Of a stretch of DNA of 64,000 nt, positions 40,820 through 50,641 are shown piece after piece; position 1 is the stretch's first letter; each line of letters starts with the position of its first letter. The notes under the pieces were generated by a model. It saw nothing but the letters and a program-made list of their open reading frames with translations, searched no databases and was not told where the DNA came from. The translations under genes and the position numbers were made by a program. This DNA comes from Methylosinus sp. PW1 (GTDB taxonomy: Bacteria > Pseudomonadota > Alphaproteobacteria > Rhizobiales > Beijerinckiaceae): the NCBI RefSeq assembly GCF_000745215.1, contig NZ_JQNK01000008.1, positions 124,001-188,000 of the forward strand. The letters are read 5' to 3'.

Positions 40820-41707
40820 GTGAAATCGCCTCTCGCCGCCGCGCTGGTCCTCGCCCTTCTCGCCGTCTCCGGCGCCCAGGCCGTGGAGCCGAAGAAAAAG
40901 CCGCAACCGGCGCCGGCCGCCAAGGCTCAGGCAGGCAAGCCTGCGGCTGCGGCCAAGGGCAAGCCGGGCGCGGCCGACGCCAAGGCGAAGCCGGCGGCCG
41001 ATTCCAAAGCGGCTCAGGCCAAGCCCGGCGACGCCAAAACAATTCCCCCCGCCGCGCCCAAGCCGCCCACGCCCGCCGCCGACGCCGCCAAAGCGGCAGT
41101 AGGCGCCGTCGCAGTGGGCGGAGCCGCGGCCGCTGTCGCAGTGGCGGCGCAGCCGCAGGCGCCGCTCACCCGCGACGAGGCGATCAAGCGCGCCGAGGCC
41201 TCGCTCAACTCCTCGCCCGTCATGACGGCCGATTTCGTGCAGATCGGCGGCGACGGCCGCCGGGCCGAGGGCAAGCTCTATGTGCATAAGGTCGGGCGCA
41301 TGCGCTTCGAATATGCGCAGCCGGCCACGATGGAGGTCGTCTCCGACGGCGTGCAGGTCGCCGTGCGCGATCGCAAGCTCAACACGCAGGACCTCTATTT
41401 CATCAATCAGACGCCGCTGAAATTCCTTCTCAACGAGAAGGTCGATCTGCAAAAGGACGTGAAGCTCGTCGATGTCGTGATCGACGACGCGGGCGCCTCC
41501 ATTTCGATAGAAGACAAGGCGACCTTCGGCGGCACGTCGAAGATCAAGCTGATCTTCGATTCCAAGACCTTCCTGCTCAAGCAATGGCAGGTCTCCGATC
41601 CGCAGGGCTATGAGACCTTGGTGTCGCTGTTCAACATCGACCGCAGCAGCGCGCCGGACGCCAATCTGTTCAAGATCGACAAGGGCTCGCTGCTCGATTT
41701 TCACTGA
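40820..41707 (+). CDS. lolA: Outer-membrane lipoprotein carrier LolA with long low-complexity N-terminal linker
   Basis: LolA ferries lipoproteins through the periplasm. The signal peptide is VKSPLAAALVLALLAVSGAQA. It is followed by about 110 residues rich in Ala, Lys and Pro. The LolA domain starts near residue 120: ASLNSSPVMTADFVQIGGDGRRAEGKLYVHKVGRMRFEYAQPATMEVVSDG, with a late KLIFDSKTFLLKQWQVSDPQGYETLVSLFNI. The family domain is about 180-200 residues, so the linker makes this 295-residue form long. The GTG at 40820 is preferred because it begins the signal peptide. Confidence 0.88.
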   Translation: MKSPLAAALVLALLAVSGAQAVEPKKKPQPAPAAKAQAGKPAAAAKGKPGAADAKAKPAADSKAAQAKPGDAKTIPPAAPKPPTPAADAAKAAVGAVAVGGAAAAVAVAAQPQAPLTRDEAIKRAEASLNSSPVMTADFVQIGGDGRRAEGKLYVHKVGRMRFEYAQPATMEVVSDGVQVAVRDRKLNTQDLYFINQTPLKFLLNEKVDLQKDVKLVDVVIDDAGASISIEDKATFGGTSKIKLIFDSKTFLLKQWQVSDPQGYETLVSLFNIDRSSAPDANLFKIDKGSLLDFH

Positions 41708-41751
41708 GCGTTTCCAGCCGAAGCGGACGCCGGTTCGGCGTTGGAAACGCG
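41706..41751. repeat. Dispersed 46-bp palindromic repeat, copy 2
   Basis: Differs from the copy at 5212-5257 at three of 46 positions, and the outer arms GCGTTTCC/GGAAACGC are unchanged. It overlaps the lolA stop codon by two bases, so again it directly follows a gene. Confidence 0.85.
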
Positions 41752-41784
41752 TCGCAACAAAGAGCGAGCGAGCCCTCGTGAGGC

Positions 41785-42840
41785 TCACGCGGCTTTCAGC
41801 GTCGCCATGTCGATGACGAAGCGATATTTCACATCGCTCTTCACCATGCGGGCGTAAGCCGTCTCGATCTCCTGCATGGCGATCGTCTCTATGTCAGCGA
41901 CAATGCCCTTCTCGGCGCAGAAGTCGAGCATCTCCTGCGTCTCCTTTATGCCGCCGATCAGCGAGCCGGCGATTTGCCGCCGCTTGAAGATCAGCCCGCC
42001 CGCCGACGGCGAGGGATGCGGCGTCTCCGGCACGCCCACGAGAGTCAGCACGCCGTCGCGCTTCAGCAGAGCCACATAGGCGTCGAGATCATGCGACACG
42101 GCGACCGTGTCTAGGATGAAATCGAGGCTGCCGGAGCGCGCCGCCATGGCCTCCGCGTCCCGAGAGACGACGACCTCATCGGCGCCGAGCGCGAGAGCGG
42201 CCTCGCGCTTGCCCGGCGAGGTGGTGAAGGCGACGACATGCGCGCCCAGCGCATGGGCGAGCTTCACGCCCATATGGCCGAGCCCGCCAATGCCGACGAC
42301 GCCGACCTTCTTGCCCGGCCCGGCGCCCCAATGCTTGAGCGGCGACCATGTGGTGATGCCGGCGCAGAGCAGCGGCGCCACGGCGGCGAGCTGCGCCTCC
42401 TCGTGACGAATGGCGAGCACGAAATGCTCATCGACGACGATGGCCGTCGAATAGCCGCCGTAAGTGTTCTCGCCGGAGCCGTCGAGCGCGCCATTGTAAG
42501 TGGCGACAAAGCCATGCTCGCAATATTGCTCGAGCCCATCGTCGCAGGAGACGCAGCGGCGGCAGCTGTCGACCATGCAGCCGACGGCGGCGATGTCTCC
42601 CACTTTGAACCGTGTCGCCTCAGCGCCGACGGCGGTCACGCGGCCGACGATCTCATGGCCCGGCACGCAAGGGTAACGCGTGCCCGGCCATTCGCTGCGC
42701 GCCGTATGCAGATCGGAATGGCAGACGCCGCAAAAGAGAATGTCGATCGCGACATCCCTCGGTCCCGGCGCGCGGCGCTCGATGGAGAAGGGCGCAAAAG
42801 GCGCCGTGGCGGATTGGACCGCATAGGCCTTGGTGGGCAT
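41785..42840 (-). CDS. Zinc-dependent NAD(P)-alcohol dehydrogenase (YahK/CAD-like)
   Basis: A 351-residue medium-chain dehydrogenase. The catalytic zinc Cys/His pattern is CGVCHSDLHTARSEWP and GHEIVGRV. The structural zinc uses the four cysteines in VDSCRRCVSCDDGLEQYC. The cofactor loop is VGIGGLGHMGVKLAHALGA. This matches NADPH-preferring aldehyde reductases of the cinnamyl-alcohol/YahK group. It probably reduces broad aldehydes; its role cannot be narrowed from the context. Confidence 0.9.
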   Translation of the reverse strand: MPTKAYAVQSATAPFAPFSIERRAPGPRDVAIDILFCGVCHSDLHTARSEWPGTRYPCVPGHEIVGRVTAVGAEATRFKVGDIAAVGCMVDSCRRCVSCDDGLEQYCEHGFVATYNGALDGSGENTYGGYSTAIVVDEHFVLAIRHEEAQLAAVAPLLCAGITTWSPLKHWGAGPGKKVGVVGIGGLGHMGVKLAHALGAHVVAFTTSPGKREAALALGADEVVVSRDAEAMAARSGSLDFILDTVAVSHDLDAYVALLKRDGVLTLVGVPETPHPSPSAGGLIFKRRQIAGSLIGGIKETQEMLDFCAEKGIVADIETIAMQEIETAYARMVKSDVKYRFVIDMATLKAA

Positions 42841-42970
42841 GGGTGGGCCTCGGGATTTTTAAGAAAGAGCGGCGCGCGTGCGTCGCTGCACCGAAGCGAT
42901 ATTGATATCATAATGTTGCGGGTTGGTCACGACGGGTTGGCCGTAGCCAGAGAATGGACAAGTCGGCGAT

Positions 42971-43927
42971 CTAACCCGTTACTTCCTCTTCAATTACTCC
43001 AGTCAAGGACCGCGTGCGTCGGCGAACCCATAGATGCTTCCAGCGTGCGTCTTTCCTGATTGTCTGCATGGCTTGTCTGATAGCTGCATCGTCTGCACGC
43101 CACCCGAAGGTGATTCCGCTAATCGCATTTGCGGGGATTTCAAAGAGGTAAACCGGTAGCTCCATCGGATCGATGCCTGTGAGTATTTCTTTCGCGTCAG
43201 ACAGCAGTTTCATAACGCGCCACTCTTGTTCATATTGCCATGGAAGCTGCTTTCTTAAAAAAAGTTCTTTCGGAAGAAAGCCAAGTTCTCCACGAAGAAT
43301 ACTTGCCTTGTCCACCGTGTCGCCGCCAAATCGCACCCACCCTTGATTGATAGTTAATTGGACAGGCTGGTTCGTGTAAAGTATCGGTTCTGGGTGATTT
43401 GCGGCAAAGTATTCATTTTGAGGATCGAAGGCAATGCACACGCCCTGATGATTATTTGCATAATGAGCCCACATAGTTTCGTGATAATTTTCAGTAAGAC
43501 TGAAAATGCCGATCGTTCGGTTGGCGAAAGCTTTTGCCAGTTCCACTGCTCGCTCAGCGAGCACTTTATCATATTCATCCAACGATTCGAATGGCTCCTC
43601 CCGAAGCGCTGGCTGACGGAACGGCCATAACCCCGGGAACGACTTTTCATCCATGCGGTGGGCGGGAAATGGCGTCAGGTATCTTGCAACCAGTTCGTTG
43701 TCCGACATTCCGCGAAATCCATCGCGGACTGAACGCGCCTTCGCAGCCGCGAGGTCCTCATTCGAATATGCGTTAACCAACAGGCCGGGAAGAGCTTCGT
43801 AGGCGTCATTCAATGCCGCCGGTTGGGAAAAGCGGAACAGGCCGTTATCTAGGAATTTCAGATTTGGTGTATACTTTAGCAAGCGATCCGGTCGGTTCAT
43901 CCCCTTGCCCGCTTCTGAGATGATCAA
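42971..43927 (-). CDS. DUF2971 domain protein, AT-richer than its surroundings
   Basis: A 318-residue protein with the DUF2971 layout: LLKYTPNLKFLDNGLFRFSQPAALNDAYEALP near the start, then IGIFSLTENYHETMWAHYANNHQGVCIAFD and FLRKQLPWQYEQEWRVMK. The SLTENYHETMWAHYANNHQGVCIAFD core is the family hallmark. Its biochemical role is not established; members often lie in accessory or defence-associated regions. Codon use and base composition are visibly AT-richer than in flanking genes, and so are both borders, which suggests horizontal gain. The ATG at 43927 has AGGAAT 7-8 bases upstream. No integrase or partner gene is visible. Confidence 0.8.
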   Translation of the reverse strand: MIISEAGKGMNRPDRLLKYTPNLKFLDNGLFRFSQPAALNDAYEALPGLLVNAYSNEDLAAAKARSVRDGFRGMSDNELVARYLTPFPAHRMDEKSFPGLWPFRQPALREEPFESLDEYDKVLAERAVELAKAFANRTIGIFSLTENYHETMWAHYANNHQGVCIAFDPQNEYFAANHPEPILYTNQPVQLTINQGWVRFGGDTVDKASILRGELGFLPKELFLRKQLPWQYEQEWRVMKLLSDAKEILTGIDPMELPVYLFEIPANAISGITFGWRADDAAIRQAMQTIRKDARWKHLWVRRRTRSLTGVIEEEVTG

Positions 43928-44031
43928 ACGATTCCTGTATAAAGTGTATCTCTCATTTCAGGAATTTCGAAGGGGCCAATAAGATCGGTGAGGCCCCAAT
44001 ACTGCACTTTAAAATTACCAGTTGCCCCCTC

Positions 44032-45015
44032 TCACCCCCACACCCCCCTCTCCGGCGGATACACCAGCGACCCCTCATACCGCAGCCCCGGCTCGCGGTC
44101 CTTCGCCAGCAGCAGCGGTCCGTCGAGATCGACGAACTCCGCTCCTTGCGCCACGATCAGGGCCGGCGCCATGGCCAGCGAGGTGCCGACCATGCAGCCG
44201 GCCATGATCGAGAAGCCGAGCCGCCTCGCCTCGGCGGCGAGCGCGAGCGCCTCGGTGAGGCCGCCGGTCTTGTCCAGCTTGATGTTCACGGCGTCATAGC
44301 GCCCGACCAGAGCGGAAAGGCCGATGCGGTCGTGCACGCTCTCGTCGGCGCAGATCGGCACGAGGCGGGGGAGGCGCGTGAGCGCTTCGTCCTCGCCCGC
44401 CGGCAGGGGCTGCTCGATCAGCCTCACGCCGGCTTTTGCGCAGGCTTCGCTATTGGCGACGAAATTTTCTTCGCGCCATGCCTCGTTGGCGTCCACGATC
44501 AGCGCCGAATCGCTCGCTCCGGCGCGCACGGCCGCAATGCGCTCGGCGTCGCCATCGCCGGCGAGCTTCACCTTCAGCAGCGGGCGATGCGCGGCCTTGG
44601 CGGCGGCCTCGCGCATTTCTTCCGGCGCTCCGACCGAGATCGTAAAAGCGGTGACGAGCGGCTCCATTCGCTCGAGCCCGGCGAGCCGATAGGCGGCGAC
44701 GCCGGCGCGCTTCGCCTCCAAATCCCAGAGCGCGCAATCGGCGGCGTTGCGGGCGGCGCCGGGCGGCAGCAGAGCGGCGAGGGCCGCGCGGTCGGCGCCG
44801 GCCTCGAGGAGATCGCGCACGCTCTCCAGCTGATCGACGACGCTCTCCACGCTCTCGCCATAGCGGGCGTAGGGCACGCATTCGCCCTGGCCCAGGGCCT
44901 CGCCGTCGGCGAGTCGCGCCACGACGACGACGGCCTCGGTCTTGGCGCCGCGCGAGATGACGAATCGCCCGGCGATGGGGAAACGTTCGACGGAAATGGT
45001 CAGTTGGACGCCCAT
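44032..45015 (-). CDS. L-Ala-D/L-Glu (dipeptide) epimerase, enolase superfamily
   Basis: A 327-residue enolase-superfamily enzyme likely epimerising peptidoglycan-derived dipeptides. The catalytic pieces are in order: KVKLAG (general base Lys), DANEAW, IEQPLP and ADESVH (metal ligands), and IKLDKTGGL (second Lys). The N-terminal cap begins VQLTISVERFPIAGRFVISRG. The ATG at 45015 gives the family N-terminus; upstream in-frame codons read as antisense to the Mla-type operon. It diverges from that operon. Confidence 0.87.
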   Translation of the reverse strand: MGVQLTISVERFPIAGRFVISRGAKTEAVVVVARLADGEALGQGECVPYARYGESVESVVDQLESVRDLLEAGADRAALAALLPPGAARNAADCALWDLEAKRAGVAAYRLAGLERMEPLVTAFTISVGAPEEMREAAAKAAHRPLLKVKLAGDGDAERIAAVRAGASDSALIVDANEAWREENFVANSEACAKAGVRLIEQPLPAGEDEALTRLPRLVPICADESVHDRIGLSALVGRYDAVNIKLDKTGGLTEALALAAEARRLGFSIMAGCMVGTSLAMAPALIVAQGAEFVDLDGPLLLAKDREPGLRYEGSLVYPPERGVWG

Positions 45016-45151
45016 AGCGATTTTTCCAGTTGAAACAGAGAGACTAGGCGCGTCGCGGCCAGGCTCGCGCTCGACTCTGGCTGCGGCGGAAGTTAAGACG
45101 CTGCGGGGCGCGGAGAAAGGGAGCCGCCGGCCCATAGGGCCGAAAATAGGC

Positions 45152-46297
45152 ATGGCCACGGACCTCGACCATACGGCCCGTCTCTCGTCACGACGCGAGG
45201 GCGAGGCCGCGCGCTTCACATTGGGCGGCGAATGGGTGCTCGCCGATTCCGCCGCCCTGGAGAAGGACGTCGCCGGCATGGCCGCCGCCGCCCGCGGCGC
45301 CGCTCGCGCTATCGTCGATCTCGCGCAAATCGTCCGGCTCGACACCGCCGGCGCCTGGATCATCGGCCGCGCCATGGACGAGCTCGCCCATGCCGGGATC
45401 GCCGTCTCGCTGGAGGGCGCGCGGCCGGAGCATGTCATCTTGCTGCAGGAGACGAAGTTTCGTCCCTTCGAGGCGCCGTCGCGCTGCCGTCGCCTGCTCG
45501 TCGTCGATATTCTCGCCGATCTCGGCCGTTCCGTCGTCTCGGCGGCGCAGGACGCCTATAGCGGCGTGGGCTTTCTCGGCGAGTTCGTCGTCGCCTCGGG
45601 CGTTTCGCTGCTGGCGGCGGGGCGCTTTCGCTTCACCTCGCTCGTCTATCATATGGAGAGTTTCGGCTTTCGCAGCCTGCCGATCATCGCGCTCATCAAT
45701 CTGCTCGTCGGCGCCATTGTCGCGCAGCAGGGCATATTCCAGCTGCGACGCTTCGGCGCGGGCGCCTATGCGGTCGATCTCATCGGCATATTGGTGCTGC
45801 GCGAGCTCGGCGTGCTGCTCACCTCCATCATGATCGCCGGCCGCTCCGGCTCCGCCATCACCGCCGAGCTCGGCTCGATGAAAATGCGCGAGGAGGTCGA
45901 TGCGCTGCGCGTCATGGGCCTCTCGCCGGTCGAGGTGCTGGTGACGCCGCGCGTTCTGGCGCTGGTTCTGTCGCTGCCGCTGCTCACCTTCATCGCCGAT
46001 ATGTCGGCGCTGTTCGGCGGCCTTCTGGTGTGCTGGGTCTATGAGGGCATCAGCCCGGCGGCCTATCTCTCGCTGCTGCAGGCGGCGATCGGCCGCAACA
46101 CTTTCATCGTCGGCCTCATAAAGGCGCCATTCATGGCGCTGGTCATCGGCATGGTGGCCGCCATGGAGGGCATGGCGACCAGAGGCTCGGCCGAATCGCT
46201 CGGCCGCCACGTCACGGCTTCTGTGGTGAAGGCGATCTTCATGGTCATCGTGCTCGACGGCTTCTTCGCCATCTTCTTCGCCTCGATCAAATATTAG
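45152..46297 (+). CDS. MlaE-type ABC permease with N-terminal STAS domain
   Basis: Permease of an MCE/Mla-type lipid transporter. Residues about 1-105 form a STAS-like domain (RFTLGGEWVLADSAALEKDV ... AIVDLAQIVRLDTAGAWIIGRAMDEL). The MlaE domain follows with helices and the hallmark GIFQLRRFGAGAYAVDLIGILVLRELGVLLTSIMIAGRSGSAITAELGSMKMREEVDAL. The 381-residue length reflects the fusion, which is common in alphaproteobacteria, where the separate MlaB is absent. It is the first gene of a four-gene unit; the start has only a weak AGG upstream. Confidence 0.9.
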   Translation: MATDLDHTARLSSRREGEAARFTLGGEWVLADSAALEKDVAGMAAAARGAARAIVDLAQIVRLDTAGAWIIGRAMDELAHAGIAVSLEGARPEHVILLQETKFRPFEAPSRCRRLLVVDILADLGRSVVSAAQDAYSGVGFLGEFVVASGVSLLAAGRFRFTSLVYHMESFGFRSLPIIALINLLVGAIVAQQGIFQLRRFGAGAYAVDLIGILVLRELGVLLTSIMIAGRSGSAITAELGSMKMREEVDALRVMGLSPVEVLVTPRVLALVLSLPLLTFIADMSALFGGLLVCWVYEGISPAAYLSLLQAAIGRNTFIVGLIKAPFMALVIGMVAAMEGMATRGSAESLGRHVTASVVKAIFMVIVLDGFFAIFFASIKY

Positions 46298-46301
46298 CCC
46301 G

Positions 46302-47144
46302 ATGACCGACCTCGCCTCGCCGACGATCGAAAAGCCCGCCGCGACGCGCGAGACGGTCATTCGCGTGCGCGATCTCGTCGTCGCCTTCGGGCAGACCTCG
46401 GTGATGCGCGGCCTCGATCTCGATGTCTATCGCGGCGAGGTGCTGGGCTTCGTCGGCGGCTCGGGGCAGGGCAAATCGGTGCTGATGCGCACCATTCTCG
46501 GCCTCGTCGACAAGCGCTCCGGCCTCATAGAGCTGTTCGGGCAGGATCGCGACAAGCTCTCCGCCGCCGAGCGCCGGCGCGTCGAGCGGCGCTGGGGCGT
46601 GCTGTTTCAGAATGGCGCGCTGTTCTCCAGCCTCACCGTGCGGCAGAATATCCAAATGCCCATGCGCGAGACCGGGCATATTTCGGCGCGGCTGATGGAC
46701 GAGCTGGCGATGCTGAAGCTCGAGCTGGTGGGCCTGCCCGCGAGCGCCGCGGACAAATTTCCGGCCGAATTATCGGGCGGCATGATCAAGCGCGCGGCGC
46801 TCGCCCGCGCGCTCGCGCTCGACCCGGAGCTGGTCTTTCTCGACGAGCCGACCTCCGGCCTCGATCCTATAGGCGCGGCGGAGTTCGACGAGCTGATCGC
46901 CACTCTGCAACATACGCTCGGATTGACCGTCTTCATGGTGACGCATGATCTCGACAGCCTCTATTCCATCTGCGACCGCATCGCCGCGCTCGCCGAGGGA
47001 AAGGTGATCGCCGCCGGGCCGATGGAGGAGATGCTCGCCTGCGAGCATCCTTGGCTGAAAGCTTATTTCCATGGCGTGCGCGGATCGCGCCTCTCCGGCG
47101 CGCTCGAGGAGCGCAAGACGAAAGAACTGCGAGGACGAGAGTAG
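46302..47144 (+). CDS. MlaF-type ABC transporter ATP-binding protein
   Basis: The ATPase of the lipid transporter, 280 residues. Walker A is GGSGQGKSVLMRT, the family signature is AELSGGMIKRAALARALALDPELV, Walker B is VFLDEPTSGLDP and the switch His lies in FMVTHDLDSL. It begins 4 bp after the permease stop, so expression is coupled. Confidence 0.93.
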   Translation: MTDLASPTIEKPAATRETVIRVRDLVVAFGQTSVMRGLDLDVYRGEVLGFVGGSGQGKSVLMRTILGLVDKRSGLIELFGQDRDKLSAAERRRVERRWGVLFQNGALFSSLTVRQNIQMPMRETGHISARLMDELAMLKLELVGLPASAADKFPAELSGGMIKRAALARALALDPELVFLDEPTSGLDPIGAAEFDELIATLQHTLGLTVFMVTHDLDSLYSICDRIAALAEGKVIAAGPMEEMLACEHPWLKAYFHGVRGSRLSGALEERKTKELRGRE

Positions 47145-47149
47145 GCCCC

Positions 47150-48034
47150 ATGGAAACCCGCGCCAATTTCGCCCTCATCGGCGCTTTCGCCCTCGCCGTG
47201 GTGTTCGCGGCCTTCGGCTTCGTCTTCTGGTTCTCGGGAGCGAGCCAGACGGCGCAATACAAGATCTATGAGGTGCATTTCTACGGCTCGGTCAGCGGCC
47301 TGCTGCGCGGCGGCGACGTGCGCTTCAACGGGCTGAAGGTGGGCGAGGTGACGCAGCTCGCCATTTCCGAACAGGATCCGAGCCGCGTCGACGTGCTGGT
47401 CAGCATAGACCGCAAGACGCCGGTCAAGACCAACACGCGCGCGCGTCTCGAGCAGGCCGGCTTCACCGGCGTCTCCTATGTGTCGCTCACCGGCGGCACG
47501 CCGGGCGCGGAGGAGCTGCGCGCGAGGCCGGGCGAGACCTATCCCGTCATAGAGGGCGAGCGCTCCGAGTTTCAGAATATTCTCGAGAATGTGCAGAAGC
47601 TCTCGTCCACTGCGACCGAGGTTCTCGAGCGGGTGGGCAAATTGCTCGACGCCAATTCGCAGACCATCTCGGACACGCTGCGGAACACCGAGAAATTCAC
47701 CAAGGCGCTCGCCGATAATTCCGGCGGAATCGACTCCTTCATTCACGACATGTCGGAGATCAGCGCCTCGATGAAGCCCCTCCCGGCGCGCATCGACAAG
47801 CTTCTCGCCGCGATCGACCCCAAGAAGCTGAACAGCATCGCGACCGACATCGCCGGCGCCTCGGCCAATCTCAAGAATTTCTCCGGCGGCGGCTTGAAGC
47901 AATATGAGCAGCTCGCCGTCGATGCCCGCAAGACGCTGGAGACGGTGGAGCGCGCCGTGCGCTCGCTGGAGAAGAATCCGCAGCAGGTGATTTTCGGCGC
48001 GAGTCCGTCTCTGCCGGAATATCGCGGCAAGTAG
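47150..48034 (+). CDS. MlaD-type MCE-domain substrate-binding protein
   Basis: The periplasmic lipid-binding MCE subunit, anchored by an N-terminal helix (FALIGAFALAVVFAAFGFVFWF). The MCE domain follows (YEVHFYGSVSGLLRGGDVRFNGLKVGEVTQL) and a long helical tail (residues about 150-280) typical of lipid-shuttling MCE proteins. It has 294 residues, 5 bp downstream of the ATPase gene. The ATG at 47150 gives the membrane anchor. Confidence 0.92.
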   Translation: METRANFALIGAFALAVVFAAFGFVFWFSGASQTAQYKIYEVHFYGSVSGLLRGGDVRFNGLKVGEVTQLAISEQDPSRVDVLVSIDRKTPVKTNTRARLEQAGFTGVSYVSLTGGTPGAEELRARPGETYPVIEGERSEFQNILENVQKLSSTATEVLERVGKLLDANSQTISDTLRNTEKFTKALADNSGGIDSFIHDMSEISASMKPLPARIDKLLAAIDPKKLNSIATDIAGASANLKNFSGGGLKQYEQLAVDARKTLETVERAVRSLEKNPQQVIFGASPSLPEYRGK

Positions 48035-48132
48035 AGGCGTTGCTCTTTGATGGCCAGCGACGTTCGAGTAAGCTTGGAATCACTGTGGAAAGCGACGCGG
48101 CGTCGCGCGGGATCAGCGGGAAGGATCGGTCC

Positions 48133-48717
48133 ATGACGCCGTCGAGAGCGTCGCTCTCCCTCATTCTGCTCGCCGCTCTGGCGCTCGCGGCTTGCGGCGG
48201 CGCGCCGCAGCGCGAGAGCTTCGATCTCGGCGGTCCTGGCGATGTGGGGCGCGCGCTGGCCCGGCCCTTGCGCGGCACGCTCGCCGTCGCCGAGCCGCAG
48301 GCGGTGCAGCCCATCGACTCCGATCGCATCGTCGTGCGCACCGGGCCGAACGAGGTCGCCAATCTCGCCGAGGCGCAATGGGTGGATCGGCTGCCGCGGC
48401 TCGTGCAGGCGCGGCTCATCGCCGGCTTCGACATCGGCCGCCGCGCCGGCTCGGTCGTGCGCGCCGGAATGATCGCGGACCATGTGCTTTCGACCGAGAT
48501 TCGCCGCTTCGAGATCGATGTGACGACCTCCGAGGCGGTGGTCGAGATCGCCGCCAGAATGCTCGATTCGCGCGGCGCGCCGGTAGGCCAGGGCCGCGTC
48601 TTCTCGAGCCGCGCTCCGGCGCCCCATTCCACTGGCGCGGCGGCGACGCAGGCGCTGGACGAGGCGCTGACCGCGACCGTCGGGCAGATCGTGCGCTGGG
48701 CCGCGGCGCAGGTTTGA
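48133..48717 (+). CDS. ABC-type transport auxiliary lipoprotein (MlaC/PqiC-like partner)
   Basis: A 194-residue lipoprotein with a clear lipobox, LILLAALALAACGG. It is followed by the auxiliary component domain (SDRIVVRTGPNEVANLAEAQWVDRLPRLVQARLIAGFD and EIRRFEIDVTTSEAVVEIAARM). This family accompanies MCE transporters as the outer-membrane part. The ATG at 48133 is chosen to give the signal peptide; an upstream frame is not lipoprotein-like. It is the last gene of the Mla-type unit. Confidence 0.87.
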   Translation: MTPSRASLSLILLAALALAACGGAPQRESFDLGGPGDVGRALARPLRGTLAVAEPQAVQPIDSDRIVVRTGPNEVANLAEAQWVDRLPRLVQARLIAGFDIGRRAGSVVRAGMIADHVLSTEIRRFEIDVTTSEAVVEIAARMLDSRGAPVGQGRVFSSRAPAPHSTGAAATQALDEALTATVGQIVRWAAAQV

Positions 48718-48891
48718 CATCACGCCGTCGCAGGCTCGAGGAAAGACTAGCGCGCCCGCTCTGCCGATGATAACTGATCGCGCGATAGGACGAGCGTCGG
48801 GCCGAAGCTTCGGGCGAGGGACTTCGGCGGCCCGCCGAAACTTGCGCCAGCGGCAGGCGCGCCGACACGTCAACGGAAGAGACAGAGCACC

Positions 48892-49281
48892 ATGGTGAAG
48901 ACCAGCCTCTACGACCAAGCGACCCGCTATGGCGCCGAGCCCGGCGGCGGCGCTCCGACCAAGGCGAAGATCACTTTCGTCGATTCGCATGGTCAGGCCC
49001 GCACGGTCGAGGGCGAGACGGGCTCCACCGTCATGGAGACGGCGCGTCGCAACGATATCCCCGAGATTCCGGCCGAATGCGGCGGCGCCTGCGCCTGCGC
49101 CACCTGCCATGTCTATGTCGACGAGGCTTGGGTCGAGAAGGCCGGCAAGCCCTCGCAGATGGAAGAGGACATGCTGGACTTCGCCTTCGACGTGAAGCCC
49201 AATTCGCGCCTCAGCTGCCAGATCACCGTGCGGCCGGAGCTCGACGGCCTCGTGGTGACGACGCCCTCGCAGCAGGGCTGA
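48892..49281 (+). CDS. [2Fe-2S] ferredoxin (adrenodoxin-type)
   Basis: A 129-residue ferredoxin with the plant/adrenodoxin cluster motif [19 protein letters not shown] (C-x5-C-x2-C) and a fourth Cys in [31 protein letters not shown] is typical of the vertebrate/bacterial adrenodoxin group. It carries one electron for mono-oxygenases, cluster assembly or similar enzymes. A ferredoxin-NADP reductase gene follows after a terminator, a natural redox partner. Confidence 0.93.
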   Translation: MVKTSLYDQATRYGAEPGGGAPTKAKITFVDSHGQARTVEGETGSTVMETARRNDIPEIPAECGGACACATCHVYVDEAWVEKAGKPSQMEEDMLDFAFDVKPNSRLSCQITVRPELDGLVVTTPSQQG

Positions 49282-49315
49282 GGGCTCCGCGGGGGCGCTG
49301 ATATTCGACGAATGA

Positions 49316-50593
<1,278 letters not shown>

Positions 50594-50641
50594 GCAGCTG
50601 GCGGTCGAGCGGGAGAGCCCGTTCGACCGCTCGCGGCGTCT

